The notes beneath the pieces are model-generated. The model saw only the letters and a program-made list of their open reading frames with translations. It had not been told where the DNA came from and did not search any database. A stretch of DNA of 64,000 nt from Blattabacterium cuenoti (lineage in GTDB: Bacteria > Bacteroidota > Bacteroidia > Flavobacteriales > Blattabacteriaceae). Below are positions 10,653 to 19,861 of this stretch, one piece after another (positions within the stretch are counted from its first letter, which is position 1; each line of letters begins with the position of its first letter). The stretch lies in NCBI RefSeq assembly GCF_014251335.1, contig NZ_CP059186.1, positions 1 through 64,000 on the forward strand, written 5' to 3'. Both the position numbers and the translations under genes were made by a program.

Positions 10653-11054
10653 TGGAGCTGGCGGGATTCGAACCCGCGTCCAAACAAGTAGTATAAAAGA
10701 TTTCTACATATTTATCCAAAAAAAATTTTTTACATTTTTATCCAATTTTTGGATCTCGAATAAAAATGAAAGATTCAAAATCTAGTTTCAGAAAACTTAA
10801 GAATCATATGTTTTCTTATCCTTAACCGTTTACTGTATCTCTATATCAAAAATTATAAGGATGAATTTTTGAGAGATATTTTGCTTCTGCATTTTTGCAG
10901 ACTAAGACTGTAATGTATTAACATTAAGCAGCAAAAGCGTATTCTTTTTCGCCATTTATATATTTTGTAACGCTTGATTTTCGTGTAATACCTTACGTGA
11001 CACGATATGCTTTCTTTTATAACTCATCTTGCTGTCAAATCCAAAATCAGCCCC
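10653..11054 (-). ncRNA. ssrA: Transfer-messenger RNA (tmRNA)
   Basis: The RNA rescues stalled ribosomes. On the minus strand its 5' end GGGGCTG (from 11054) pairs with CAGCTCC near the 3' end (one G-U pair), with discriminator A at 10653. A T-arm with GGTTCGAATCC lies next to the 3' acceptor strand. The tag frame runs from 10953 to 10924 and reads GEKEYAFAA then stop, ending in the protease-recognised AA. CCA is not encoded. The RNA is about 402 bases long and fills the space between rodA and lnt. Confidence 0.96.
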
Positions 11055-11094
11055 TAATTTTAAATCATTATTGACCACAGTGAATTTAAAAAAA

Positions 11095-12336
11095 TCAAAT
11101 CAAACTAGTTTGATCTGATGCATCTATTCTTATAAATATAAATAATAAAACCGTAAAAGACCAAAGAGATGATCCTCCATAACTGAAAAAAGGTAAAACA
11201 ATTCCTATTGTAGGAAAAAGCCCCATAACCATCCCTAAATTAATAATAAAATGAATAAAAAGAATATTTCCAACCGAATATCCAAATATTCTTCCAAAAA
11301 TATCTTTTTGTCTTTCAGATAAAAGATAAATACGACTAATAAATAATAAATAAAATATAATTAGAATTCCACTTCCTATAAACCCCCATTCTTCTCCCAC
11401 TGTACAAAAAATATAATCCGTATGTTGTTCAGGAACAAATTTTCCTTTTGTTACAGTTCCTTTTTGATATCCTTTTCCAAAGAATTTTCCAGAACCAATG
11501 GCTGTTTTAGAATATAATAAATTATATCCTACATTATCTCTATATTTTCTGTCAAATTCATTTTGAAATAAAATATTGATTCTATCTTTATGATGTTGTT
11601 TTAAAAATTTTTGAAAAAAAAATGGAGAAAAAATAGAAAAAACTGAAAAACTAATAAATAAAAATATATAAAAAAATAAATCTACAAACAATATTTTTTT
11701 CTTAAAAAGAAAGAAAAAAATAAAAAAAATGAATAAAAGTAAAACTACAATCCAAGGGGAAAAGCTTAACGAAGCTACAAACAAAAAAATATAAAATAAA
11801 AAATAAAGTATAAAAAAAATAGATAAACCTTCTCTATACAAAGTAAGAAGAAAAGAAGAAAAAATTATAGAAGAACCAGGATCAGGTTGTAAAAATATTA
11901 AAAAAGCAGGGACTCCCAATATAATAGATATATGTAATAATGCTTTATTATTATTCTCTATATCTTCTTGACTCATAATATGAGCTATCATTAAAGATGT
12001 TGATATTTTAGCTAATTCAGATGGTTGAAAACTAATAGGACCAAAAACATACCAAGATTTTGACCCATTTATATTTTTTCCAAAAAAAAATACTCCAACT
12101 AAAAGAAATAACGTAAATAAAAAGAAAAATGGAGTTATATGTTTATAATAAATAGGTTTAAATAAAAAAATAATAAAAATGAAAGCAAGACTTAATAATA
12201 TCCATATTAATTGTTTTTCTGCTTTTTCAGGAGAAACTGAATATAAATTCATATATCCAAAAAAAATCATAATAATATAAAAGAGAACAATTCCCCAATC
12301 TATGTTTCTAAGCGATATTTTATTTCTTTTTGTCAA
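11095..12336 (-). CDS. rodA: Rod shape-determining protein RodA (SEDS peptidoglycan glycosyltransferase)
   Basis: Polytopic membrane protein that polymerises lipid II for side-wall elongation together with PBP2. The 413 residues form about ten hydrophobic helices. Conserved SEDS features include FQPSELAKI after the first helices and the motif QHTDYIFCTVGEEWGF. The C-terminal GIVLPFFSYGGSS segment is typical of FtsW/RodA. Neighbouring mrdA and mre genes favour RodA over FtsW. Its start overlaps the end of mrdA by 17 bases, so translation is probably coupled. Confidence 0.95.
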   Translation of the reverse strand: MTKRNKISLRNIDWGIVLFYIIMIFFGYMNLYSVSPEKAEKQLIWILLSLAFIFIIFLFKPIYYKHITPFFFLFTLFLLVGVFFFGKNINGSKSWYVFGPISFQPSELAKISTSLMIAHIMSQEDIENNNKALLHISIILGVPAFLIFLQPDPGSSIIFSSFLLTLYREGLSIFFILYFLFYIFLFVASLSFSPWIVVLLLFIFFIFFFLFKKKILFVDLFFYIFLFISFSVFSIFSPFFFQKFLKQHHKDRINILFQNEFDRKYRDNVGYNLLYSKTAIGSGKFFGKGYQKGTVTKGKFVPEQHTDYIFCTVGEEWGFIGSGILIIFYLLFISRIYLLSERQKDIFGRIFGYSVGNILFIHFIINLGMVMGLFPTIGIVLPFFSYGGSSLWSFTVLLFIFIRIDASDQTSLI

Positions 12337-14224
12337 TAGAATTTTTTGTATCAGAGTTATTTAACTTTTTCATTCTTGCTATTGAATTATATACTTTCTT
12401 CAGGCCTAAAGTCATTATTTTTTTTTCAAGATTTTTTCTATTCACATTATTGTTGATATACTTTTCTGCAATCAGACTAGCTATTGGTCCAGCCCAACGA
12501 GATCCAAACCCTCCATTTTCTATTATAACAGAAATAGCAATTTTAGGGTTTTCTACTGGCGCAAACAATATAAAAATAGAATGATCGGGCAAAGAAACTA
12601 TTTTATGATTTACTTTAATAAAATTTTGAGCCGTTCCTGTTTTTCCAGCCATTCTAATATCAGATGATTTAAAACTTTTTCCAGTTCCGATGATGAAAAC
12701 TTTTTCCATTCCATTAATAATTAAATCAAAATATTTACTTTTAACTTTAGTATGTTTAGCTACAGTATAATTAGGGTTGGATATAGGTTTATGATTAATT
12801 TTTTTTACGATATGTGGAGTGTAGAAAAAACCTCTATTTGCTATAGCACAAACCATATTCGCTAATTGCATAGGAGTTACATTTATTTCTCCTTGACCAA
12901 TACTATTAGAAATAATCGTAATAGCATTCCATTTTGTTGTTCCATATTTTTTATTATAATAATCTCCAGAAGGAATAACTCCTTTTTCTCCTGTAGCTAA
13001 ATCGTTATATAAATAATTTCCAAAACCAAAACTTTTTATAATATCACACCATTCATTAGTTCCTTTTGTCAAATCTTTAGGGTATTTTTCTATAACACGT
13101 TTATAAACTTGTGCAAAATAGTTATTACAAGAAACAGCAACAGCTGTTTCTATCCCTATAGGAAATCCATGAATTCCAGAATGACAATGAATTCTTTTTT
13201 TTCCATATTTAAATCCTTTATAACATATGAAAGTTGTACTAGTATCTACTACTCCCATTTGAAGACCTGCTAACTCAGTTAATAATTTAAATGGAGAAGC
13301 TGGTGGATAACGAGCTTGTGTCGTTCTATCAAATAAAGGATTATCTATTGTATCTTTCATTAATTTTTTAAATTCTTTAGATCTGTTTATCCCTACAAAT
13401 AAATTAGGGTTATTAATAGGACTAGATACTAAAGATAGAATTTCTCCATTTTTAGGATTTATAGCAACTATTCCTCCTTTTTTTTGATACATAAGCTGTT
13501 CGGCATAACTTTGTAAGTTCCAATCTATAGTTAAAGAAATATCATTTCCACTTACAGCTTTAATATTGTTTTTACTATTATTATAACTTCCTATAATGCA
13601 TCCTTTTCTATCTCTTACCCAATATTTTACTCCTTTTTTTCCTCTTAAAATTTTTTCATAAGATTTTTCTACTCCAGCCCAACCAATAAAATCTCCTATT
13701 TGATAATAATTAGATTCTTTCTTAATATCTTTTTGAGTAACTTCTCCTATATATCCTAAAACATTAGCTGAACTTTCTACTTTATAATCTCTAAGAGAAC
13801 GTTTTGTCCAATCAAACCCTTTATATTTATAAAGTTTTTCTTGTATAGTTGCAAATTTTTCTTTTGAAATGAAAGGTAAAAAAACAGATGGTAAATATTT
13901 AGAATAAGTTTTTGCTTTTTCTAAATTTTTAGAAAAAGTACTTTTTTCAATTCTTACAAGATTACAAAATTCCATAACATCAAAATGTTCATCTAGAAGA
14001 ATCGGAATAACTATTAATTCATAAATAGATTTATTAAAAACCAATAAATTTTCATTCCTATCAAAAATTGAGCCTCTTTCAGGAATAACAATTTCCTGTT
14101 TAATTGAAGTATTAAAAGCATTCAAAATATATTTTTCCGTATATATTTGTATATAAAATAGCCTAATTATCAGTATAGAAGCTACAACACTCAACAATAT
14201 GTAAAATTTATATAATTTTTTCAA
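12320..14224 (-). CDS. mrdA: Penicillin-binding protein 2, elongation transpeptidase
   Basis: Class B PBP that cross-links peptidoglycan in the elongasome. One N-terminal membrane helix (about 8-26) is followed by a dimerisation/pedestal domain and the transpeptidase domain. Catalytic motifs are in order: SPFK at 310-313 (nucleophile Ser310), SCN at 365-367, and KTGTAQ starting at Lys528. Length (634 residues) is normal for PBP2. It sits between mreD and rodA, overlapping rodA by 17 bases. Confidence 0.96.
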   Translation of the reverse strand: MKKLYKFYILLSVVASILIIRLFYIQIYTEKYILNAFNTSIKQEIVIPERGSIFDRNENLLVFNKSIYELIVIPILLDEHFDVMEFCNLVRIEKSTFSKNLEKAKTYSKYLPSVFLPFISKEKFATIQEKLYKYKGFDWTKRSLRDYKVESSANVLGYIGEVTQKDIKKESNYYQIGDFIGWAGVEKSYEKILRGKKGVKYWVRDRKGCIIGSYNNSKNNIKAVSGNDISLTIDWNLQSYAEQLMYQKKGGIVAINPKNGEILSLVSSPINNPNLFVGINRSKEFKKLMKDTIDNPLFDRTTQARYPPASPFKLLTELAGLQMGVVDTSTTFICYKGFKYGKKRIHCHSGIHGFPIGIETAVAVSCNNYFAQVYKRVIEKYPKDLTKGTNEWCDIIKSFGFGNYLYNDLATGEKGVIPSGDYYNKKYGTTKWNAITIISNSIGQGEINVTPMQLANMVCAIANRGFFYTPHIVKKINHKPISNPNYTVAKHTKVKSKYFDLIINGMEKVFIIGTGKSFKSSDIRMAGKTGTAQNFIKVNHKIVSLPDHSIFILFAPVENPKIAISVIIENGGFGSRWAGPIASLIAEKYINNNVNRKNLEKKIMTLGLKKVYNSIARMKKLNNSDTKNSIDKKK

Positions 14225-14227
14225 TGT

Positions 14228-14737
14228 TTAATTTTTTTTGAAAAAAAAATATATAATACATAAAATAGTTGTAAAAATACTGCTAAATATTGTTCTAAAT
14301 AAAAGAATCCGGTTAAAAATAGTTCCTTTTAATATTTCTAGTATCAATAAAGAAAAATGATGTATGAAAACTAGCGAAAATATATAAAGCATTTTCCTAA
14401 TAAAGGGTAATTCATATATAGAAAAATCATTTTTATTTATGAAATTTTTTCCATCAAAAAACTGTAAAAATTTTAATCTTAAAAAAGCAGATAAAGTAGA
14501 AGAAAAAGCATGAACCCCTCCAGAATTCATACAATGATCTATGAGCCACCCAATTAAAAATGATAGAAATAAAAACAAAAATTTATTTCCATTGTATGGA
14601 AATACTAATATAAAAAGAATATATATATAAGAATAGTATCCTAAAAATAAAAATAAAGGATTAAATATTGAAATTTGAACTAAACAAAGAAAAAAAATAT
14701 AAAAGACAGAAATAACAAAATTTTTAATTAAATTCAT
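14228..14737 (-). CDS. mreD: Rod shape-determining protein MreD
   Basis: Small polytopic inner-membrane protein of the elongasome. The 169 residues are mostly hydrophobic with about five predicted helices, and residues in GWLIDHCMNSGGVHAF resemble the conserved MreD core of Bacteroidetes. Sequence similarity alone is modest; its place directly between mreC and mrdA is strong support. It overlaps the mreC stop by one base and ends 3 bases before mrdA. Confidence 0.88.
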   Translation of the reverse strand: MNLIKNFVISVFYIFFLCLVQISIFNPLFLFLGYYSYIYILFILVFPYNGNKFLFLFLSFLIGWLIDHCMNSGGVHAFSSTLSAFLRLKFLQFFDGKNFINKNDFSIYELPFIRKMLYIFSLVFIHHFSLLILEILKGTIFNRILLFRTIFSSIFTTILCIIYFFFKKN

Positions 14738-15570
14738 TACTTATTTTCAACTTTATAAAGTTGAACATCATTCCATTCTTTTTTTAATAAATTTTTTACA
14801 ACATAAGCATTTTCTATAGTCGAAAAATTAGCCATGAGTTTCACTTTTATAATATAATTAGCATGTTCTTCATCAAATTTATAAGAATGGACAGTTCCAA
14901 TCTGAATCCCTTCAGGAAAAGTAGCTGATTTTCCATCTGTTTCTACAATATCTCCTTTATGGATACTGGAATGTCTGGGAATATCATATAAAACTACATA
15001 TTCATGATTCAGTCCATCCCAACTAAGAGTTCCAAAATATTTATTTTTTTTTAGTCTAGCATTAACTTTAATTTTTGGGTTTAATAGAGAAATTGCCACA
15101 CTAAAATGTGGAGAAGTTTTTATAATGATCCCTGCAATTCCATTAGATAATATAATTCCCATATCTTGTTCTATTCCATCTATATTTCCTTTGTTTATAG
15201 TTATATAATTATCCTGTTCATGAATACTATTATTTATGATTTGTACTGGAGTGAAAGTATACTGTTGTAAATAATTAATATCTTCTTTTTTAAAATCTTT
15301 AGATATTTTTCTTATCTTAGAGAAGATTTGAGCTTCACGTAACCTTTTATTTTCATTTAAAAGTTTTTTATTTTCAATTTCTAACAAAAAATAGCTACGT
15401 AATTTATATATGACTTCATAAATATTTCCAATCATAAAATTGGAAGAACCTGCATAAATATATTGATGAAATTTTGAATTTGAAAAAGAAAGAAAAATGG
15501 CAGAAAATTCTAGTAAAAAAAAGAAAATAAAAAAACGCCATTTCAAAAAAAAATTAAAAAATTCACGCAT
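14737..15570 (-). CDS. mreC: Rod shape-determining protein MreC
   Basis: Bitopic membrane protein that links MreB filaments to the periplasmic synthases. It has a short cytoplasmic N terminus, one membrane helix (about residues 10-30), a coiled-coil stretch (about 60-100, LLNENKRLREAQ) and the beta-rich MreC domain with NKGNIDGIEQDMGI and LSNGIAGII. At 277 residues it is normal length. It lies 26 bases downstream of mreB and overlaps mreD by one base. Confidence 0.95.
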   Translation of the reverse strand: MREFFNFFLKWRFFIFFFLLEFSAIFLSFSNSKFHQYIYAGSSNFMIGNIYEVIYKLRSYFLLEIENKKLLNENKRLREAQIFSKIRKISKDFKKEDINYLQQYTFTPVQIINNSIHEQDNYITINKGNIDGIEQDMGIILSNGIAGIIIKTSPHFSVAISLLNPKIKVNARLKKNKYFGTLSWDGLNHEYVVLYDIPRHSSIHKGDIVETDGKSATFPEGIQIGTVHSYKFDEEHANYIIKVKLMANFSTIENAYVVKNLLKKEWNDVQLYKVENK

Positions 15571-15596
15571 AAAATTAATCTATAAACCCTATTTCA

Positions 15597-16637
15597 TTAT
15601 TTCATTAAAAATGTAAATTTATCAATATTTTTTAATGCAACACCTGTTCCTTTTACTACAGCTCTCAAAGGGTCCTCTACTAAAGAAACAGAAAGTCCCG
15701 TTTTTTTGGATATTCTTTTATCTAAACCTCTTAAAAGAGAACCACCTCCGGCCATATATATTCCTGTTTTATAAATGTCTGCTGCAAGTTCGGGTGGAGT
15801 TCTAGAAAGAGTTTCCATTACGGCATCTTCAATACGTAAAATTGATTTATCTAAAGCAGGAATTGTTTCTTTATAAGAAAGATTCATTTCTTTAGGTTTT
15901 CCTGTAGAAAGATCTCTTCCTTGTATATGAATATCTTCTGGAGGTTTTTCTATAGATTCCATAACCGCTCCTATATCTATTTTTATTTTTTCTGCAGTTC
16001 TTTCTCCAATATATAGATTATATTTAGAACGAAGAAAATAGGCAATATCATTAGTAAAAACATCTCCAGCTATTTTTATAGATTTTTGACATACTATTCC
16101 ACCTAAAGCTATAACTCCACATTCTGTTGTCCCTCCTCCTATATCAATAATCATATTCCCTTCTGCTTTAGTTACAGAAATCCCTGAACCAATAGCCGCA
16201 GCCATAGGTTCTTCAATAAGATAAACTTCTTTAGCATTAAGATGTTGAGCGGAATCTTTTACTGCTCTTTTTTCTACTTCCGTTATTCCAGATGGAATAC
16301 AAATTACCATTGTTAATGACGGAGTAAAAAATTTATTATTAACTCCTGGGACTTTCTTAATAAACTCTTTTATCATAAGTTCTGCTACTTGATAATCTGC
16401 AATAACTCCATCTTTCAATGGTTTGTATATTTTAATATTTTCATGTGTTTTCCCTTGCATTTGTTTAGCTTCTTCTCCTACCGCTAACACTTTTTTTGTC
16501 CTTACATCTATAGCGATTATTGAAGGTAAATCAACTATAACTTTGTTATTGTGCATGATTAGTGTATTTGCTGTCCCTAAGTCTATAGCTATTTCTTGAG
16601 TGAAAAGATTCTTCATAAAATCAACTACTAATCCCAT
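15597..16637 (-). CDS. mreB: Rod shape-determining protein MreB (actin homologue)
   Basis: Cytoplasmic actin-like ATPase that organises side-wall synthesis. The 346 residues contain the phosphate-1 motif IAIDLGTANT near the N terminus, the phosphate-2 segment MIIDIGGGTTECGVI, and the adenosine motif GIYMAGGGSLLRGLD. An amphipathic N-terminal segment (MKNLF) precedes the core. The gene heads the minus-strand cluster mreB-mreC-mreD-mrdA-rodA; the 61 bases between it and folK should carry the cluster promoter, but I see no clear consensus there. Confidence 0.98.
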   Translation of the reverse strand: MGLVVDFMKNLFTQEIAIDLGTANTLIMHNNKVIVDLPSIIAIDVRTKKVLAVGEEAKQMQGKTHENIKIYKPLKDGVIADYQVAELMIKEFIKKVPGVNNKFFTPSLTMVICIPSGITEVEKRAVKDSAQHLNAKEVYLIEEPMAAAIGSGISVTKAEGNMIIDIGGGTTECGVIALGGIVCQKSIKIAGDVFTNDIAYFLRSKYNLYIGERTAEKIKIDIGAVMESIEKPPEDIHIQGRDLSTGKPKEMNLSYKETIPALDKSILRIEDAVMETLSRTPPELAADIYKTGIYMAGGGSLLRGLDKRISKKTGLSVSLVEDPLRAVVKGTGVALKNIDKFTFLMK

Positions 16638-16698
16638 TAATATTTTTTTTATGAAAAGATTTACCTAATTTAAATAAAAAATACAGTTTTTCAGTATA

Positions 16699-17229
16699 TT
16701 GAAGATATTAATAATTTTTCTTTTGAAAGAACATGATGTATTTTTATTACAAGGAAGTAATAAAGAAAATAAAAAAAAATATTTAGATAGATCTTTAATT
16801 TTAATATCTCAAGAAATCGGTGAAATTATTAAAATTTCATCATATTTTGAAAGTGAAGCATGGAATATGAAAAATTCTTCTATCTTTTATAATAGAGCTT
16901 TACACATAAAAACAAATTATACTCCTATTGATCTTTTAAAAAAAATCTTAAATATAGAATCCTTCATAGGAAGAAAAAGAAATTCTTATCCTCTTAGAAA
17001 AGAATATCAAAACCGAGAAATAGATATAGATATTTTATTTTATGATCATATCATTATATATAGTTTTATTTTGACAATTCCCCATCCATTATTACATTTA
17101 CGAAGATTCGTTTTAGAACCTATGTGTGAAATAGCTCCAAATAAAAGTCATCCAATATTTAATTTTACGATTTTAGAAATGTTAGGATTATGCATAGATA
17201 AATTATATGTAAAAAAAATTTTTGAATGA
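16699..17229 (+). CDS. folK: 2-amino-4-hydroxy-6-hydroxymethyldihydropteridine pyrophosphokinase
   Basis: Transfers pyrophosphate from ATP to hydroxymethyl-dihydropterin in folate synthesis. The HPPK metal-binding motif appears as REIDIDILFY and the C-terminal signature as IPHPLLHLRRFVLEP followed by EIAP. The usual N-terminal LGSN motif reads LLQGSN. The start is uncertain: TTG at 16699 gives 176 residues, and a second in-frame TTG at 16723 gives 168 and a better fit. There is no in-frame ATG near the N terminus. It is divergent from mreB. Confidence 0.9.
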   Translation: MKILIIFLLKEHDVFLLQGSNKENKKKYLDRSLILISQEIGEIIKISSYFESEAWNMKNSSIFYNRALHIKTNYTPIDLLKKILNIESFIGRKRNSYPLRKEYQNREIDIDILFYDHIIIYSFILTIPHPLLHLRRFVLEPMCEIAPNKSHPIFNFTILEMLGLCIDKLYVKKIFE

Positions 17230-17256
17230 ATTTTTATTATAATAATAAAAAAAAAT

Positions 17257-19440
17257 TTGAATCAAATTCAATTTTATATTTATATCATATTATTTATTTT
17301 TTCCGTTTCTATTTTTTACGGAAACGAAAAAAAAGAAAATGATGATGTAACACATTATAAAAATGATTTATTTTTTTTGAATTTGAAAGATGTTTTGAAA
17401 TACAAATCAAATATACAAGAACATGATATAAAAAAAGGTAAATCATATTTAAAAGGACAAGCTTCTATAGAATATTATAATGCAAAAATTGAAGCAGATT
17501 ATATAGAATTAAATTGGAAAAATGGAGATTTATATGCTAAATCAAAAGAAAAATCTGTTTTATTACAAAAGGAAAATCACCAATATTTTTTCAGTAAAAT
17601 TCATTTTAATTTTAGGAATCAAATAGGAGAAGCAAAAAATTTTTATACTAAAGAAGAAAATCATATTGTGATAGCTGATGATATTTTTAAAAAAAAAGAA
17701 GATATTTTGATGAAAAAAGTTACATATATATCAGATCCTTTTTTTTTAAAAAAAAAAGATAATTTTCCTGATTTTTATTTAAAAACAGATTATTTAAAAT
17801 ATTCAAAAAAATACATTCTTTCGGGCCCAATTTTCTTTTATTGGTATAGAGTTCCATTACCTATTTTTTTTCCTTTTTTTTATATGCCTATAAAATTTAA
17901 TAAAGCATATTATAGTATTATGTATCCAAAATTTGGAATTCAAAAAAAAAGAATTTACATAGAAGATCTAGGGTTATTTTTTCCAATTTCTGATTTATTA
18001 AATTTTAGTATAAGTACTTCTATATATAATACTGAAAAATGGAATATTAAAACAAGAATAGAATATAAACTAAAATATACGGATTATGGATTTATCAATT
18101 TTGATTATAAAAATATGTCAAATAAACAGATAAATTATCTATTTCAATGGAAACATAATTCCGATTCAAAACCAAATTCCAAAATAAATTTCAATGCAAA
18201 TATTAATTATGATAATGTATTTTTACATAATAATGAAAGCTTTTCTTATATCAATATAAGAAAAAAGTTATCTAATTATTTCTGGTTTATGGATTTTTAT
18301 ATGATTCAAAATAAAGATAAAAAAGAAATAAAATTTATAATTCCAGAATTAATTTTACAAACAAAAAATATATTATTTCATGATAAAAAAAATTTATTTT
18401 TAAGTCAGATAAACATTGAAAATGAATTACATTTTCAAAATTATATGAATGGATACAAAAAAACGTATTTTCATACTATATTGAATCACAATATGAGCAT
18501 GACTGCTTATTTTCCTTTTTTTTATCCTTATTTCAGAATTTCATCTAAAATTTTATATAAGGATTTTTATGCATGTGATTTTCCTTATTTTCATATTTCA
18601 AGTTTTCAAAAAATGGATTTTTCAACAAATATTGTCTCTATTCCATTTTATAAAATTTGGAAATTGAAAGATATTTTTCTATTAAAACATGAAGTAAAAC
18701 CGATTTTATTTTTTCATATGATATATTTTCCTCCTGTTTTTTATAACGTAAAAAATCATTTAAAAAAAAGAATAAATTTTATTTTAAATAACAATTTTGT
18801 AATAAAAAATACATGGAATTGTATGGATTCTTGTAGACAAATAGAAATCTTCAAAGAAATAAACTCCTCATTCATTATTGATCATAATTTTATAAAATGG
18901 GAAAATTTTCATATTATGGGGAATACTGATTTAACCAAAAATTTTGAAGCAAAATATAAAGCAGGAATAAATTTTTTTGAAAAAAAATATAAAATGATAT
19001 ATTTTGATTTTTCTTTTTCTTCTAATTATGATATTCTTTTTTTTCCTATTAAAAATAAATTTCAAAAAAAAGGAAAAAATCGTTATGATTACTTTTTTTT
19101 CGATCATAAAAATTATGCTAAATATCCAATTCCGTTTAATTTAAAAATTGATTTTCATTCCAATTATGAAAATTCTTTAGATAAAAAAAAATTCTTTCAT
19201 ACTTTTTTAAGTTTTAATGGGTCTGTCAATATCACGAAATATTGGAAAATTAGTTTCCATACAGATTACGATTTATTAAAAAATAAAATAATATTAGCGA
19301 ATATTATTTTTGATAGGGATTTAAGAAGCTTTAAAATGAGTTTTAACTGGAATATCGTAAAAAATTCTTCCTGGTATTTTTTCATAGGATTGAAAGATCC
19401 TTATTTAAAAAATATCATACAGTATAATGAAAAAAATTAA
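17257..19440 (+). CDS. LptD-like LPS assembly outer-membrane protein
   Basis: Probable outer-membrane barrel that inserts lipopolysaccharide. The TTG start gives a signal-peptide-like N terminus (about 1-22), then an OstA-type periplasmic region and a long beta-barrel region. The segment ILSGPIFFYWYRVPLPIFF followed by YPKFGIQKKR matches the conserved junction in Bacteroidetes LptD-like proteins. At 727 residues it is shorter than many. The cysteine pattern of E. coli LptD is not seen. An OstA-like gene lies close downstream (19862) and lptB at 26556. The barrel is extremely rich in Lys, Asn, Ile and Phe. Confidence 0.78.
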   Translation: MNQIQFYIYIILFIFSVSIFYGNEKKENDDVTHYKNDLFFLNLKDVLKYKSNIQEHDIKKGKSYLKGQASIEYYNAKIEADYIELNWKNGDLYAKSKEKSVLLQKENHQYFFSKIHFNFRNQIGEAKNFYTKEENHIVIADDIFKKKEDILMKKVTYISDPFFLKKKDNFPDFYLKTDYLKYSKKYILSGPIFFYWYRVPLPIFFPFFYMPIKFNKAYYSIMYPKFGIQKKRIYIEDLGLFFPISDLLNFSISTSIYNTEKWNIKTRIEYKLKYTDYGFINFDYKNMSNKQINYLFQWKHNSDSKPNSKINFNANINYDNVFLHNNESFSYINIRKKLSNYFWFMDFYMIQNKDKKEIKFIIPELILQTKNILFHDKKNLFLSQINIENELHFQNYMNGYKKTYFHTILNHNMSMTAYFPFFYPYFRISSKILYKDFYACDFPYFHISSFQKMDFSTNIVSIPFYKIWKLKDIFLLKHEVKPILFFHMIYFPPVFYNVKNHLKKRINFILNNNFVIKNTWNCMDSCRQIEIFKEINSSFIIDHNFIKWENFHIMGNTDLTKNFEAKYKAGINFFEKKYKMIYFDFSFSSNYDILFFPIKNKFQKKGKNRYDYFFFDHKNYAKYPIPFNLKIDFHSNYENSLDKKKFFHTFLSFNGSVNITKYWKISFHTDYDLLKNKIILANIIFDRDLRSFKMSFNWNIVKNSSWYFFIGLKDPYLKNIIQYNEKN

Positions 19441-19448
19441 TTACAATC

Positions 19449-19832
19449 ATGATACCAAAAAAATTTTCAATAAAAAAAATACCATCTTATGGCCCATACA
19501 ATACATGTGTTCTTGTTGGGTTTTTTTTATTTGTTTCTGGACAAATAGCTGTGGATCAAAACACAGAAAAATTAATTTCAGATAATATAGAAATAGAAAC
19601 AAAAAAAGTGATGGAAAATATCAAAATTATTCTTTCAGAAAATGAAATAGGATTTCAAAATGTAATAAAAACTTCTGTTTTTGTAACAGATATGAATTTA
19701 TTTCCAAAAATAAATGATGTATACTCTAAATTTTTTCATGAAGGAGATTATCCAGCTAGAGAAACTATACAAGTTTCAGCTCTTCCTAAGAATGCCAATA
19801 TTGAAATATCTTTAATAGCATATAAAAATTAA
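19449..19832 (+). CDS. ridA: RidA/YjgF family enamine/imine deaminase
   Basis: Hydrolyses reactive enamine/imine intermediates released by PLP enzymes such as threonine dehydratase. The 127 residues are normal length, with GPYNTC in place of the usual GPYSQA and FVSGQIAVD intact. The catalytic arginine is present in PARETIQV. The ATG at 19449 is 8 bases after the LptD-like stop. Its position between two envelope genes appears to be simple cotranscription. Confidence 0.93.
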   Translation: MIPKKFSIKKIPSYGPYNTCVLVGFFLFVSGQIAVDQNTEKLISDNIEIETKKVMENIKIILSENEIGFQNVIKTSVFVTDMNLFPKINDVYSKFFHEGDYPARETIQVSALPKNANIEISLIAYKN

Positions 19833-19861
19833 TTATTTTATTTATTATATTATAGTATATA

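Noticed and set aside
16638..16698. Promoter for the mreB cluster in the folK-mreB spacer
   Set aside because: No TAnnTTTG with a -33 TTTG at acceptable spacing was found on the minus strand, so no site is reported.
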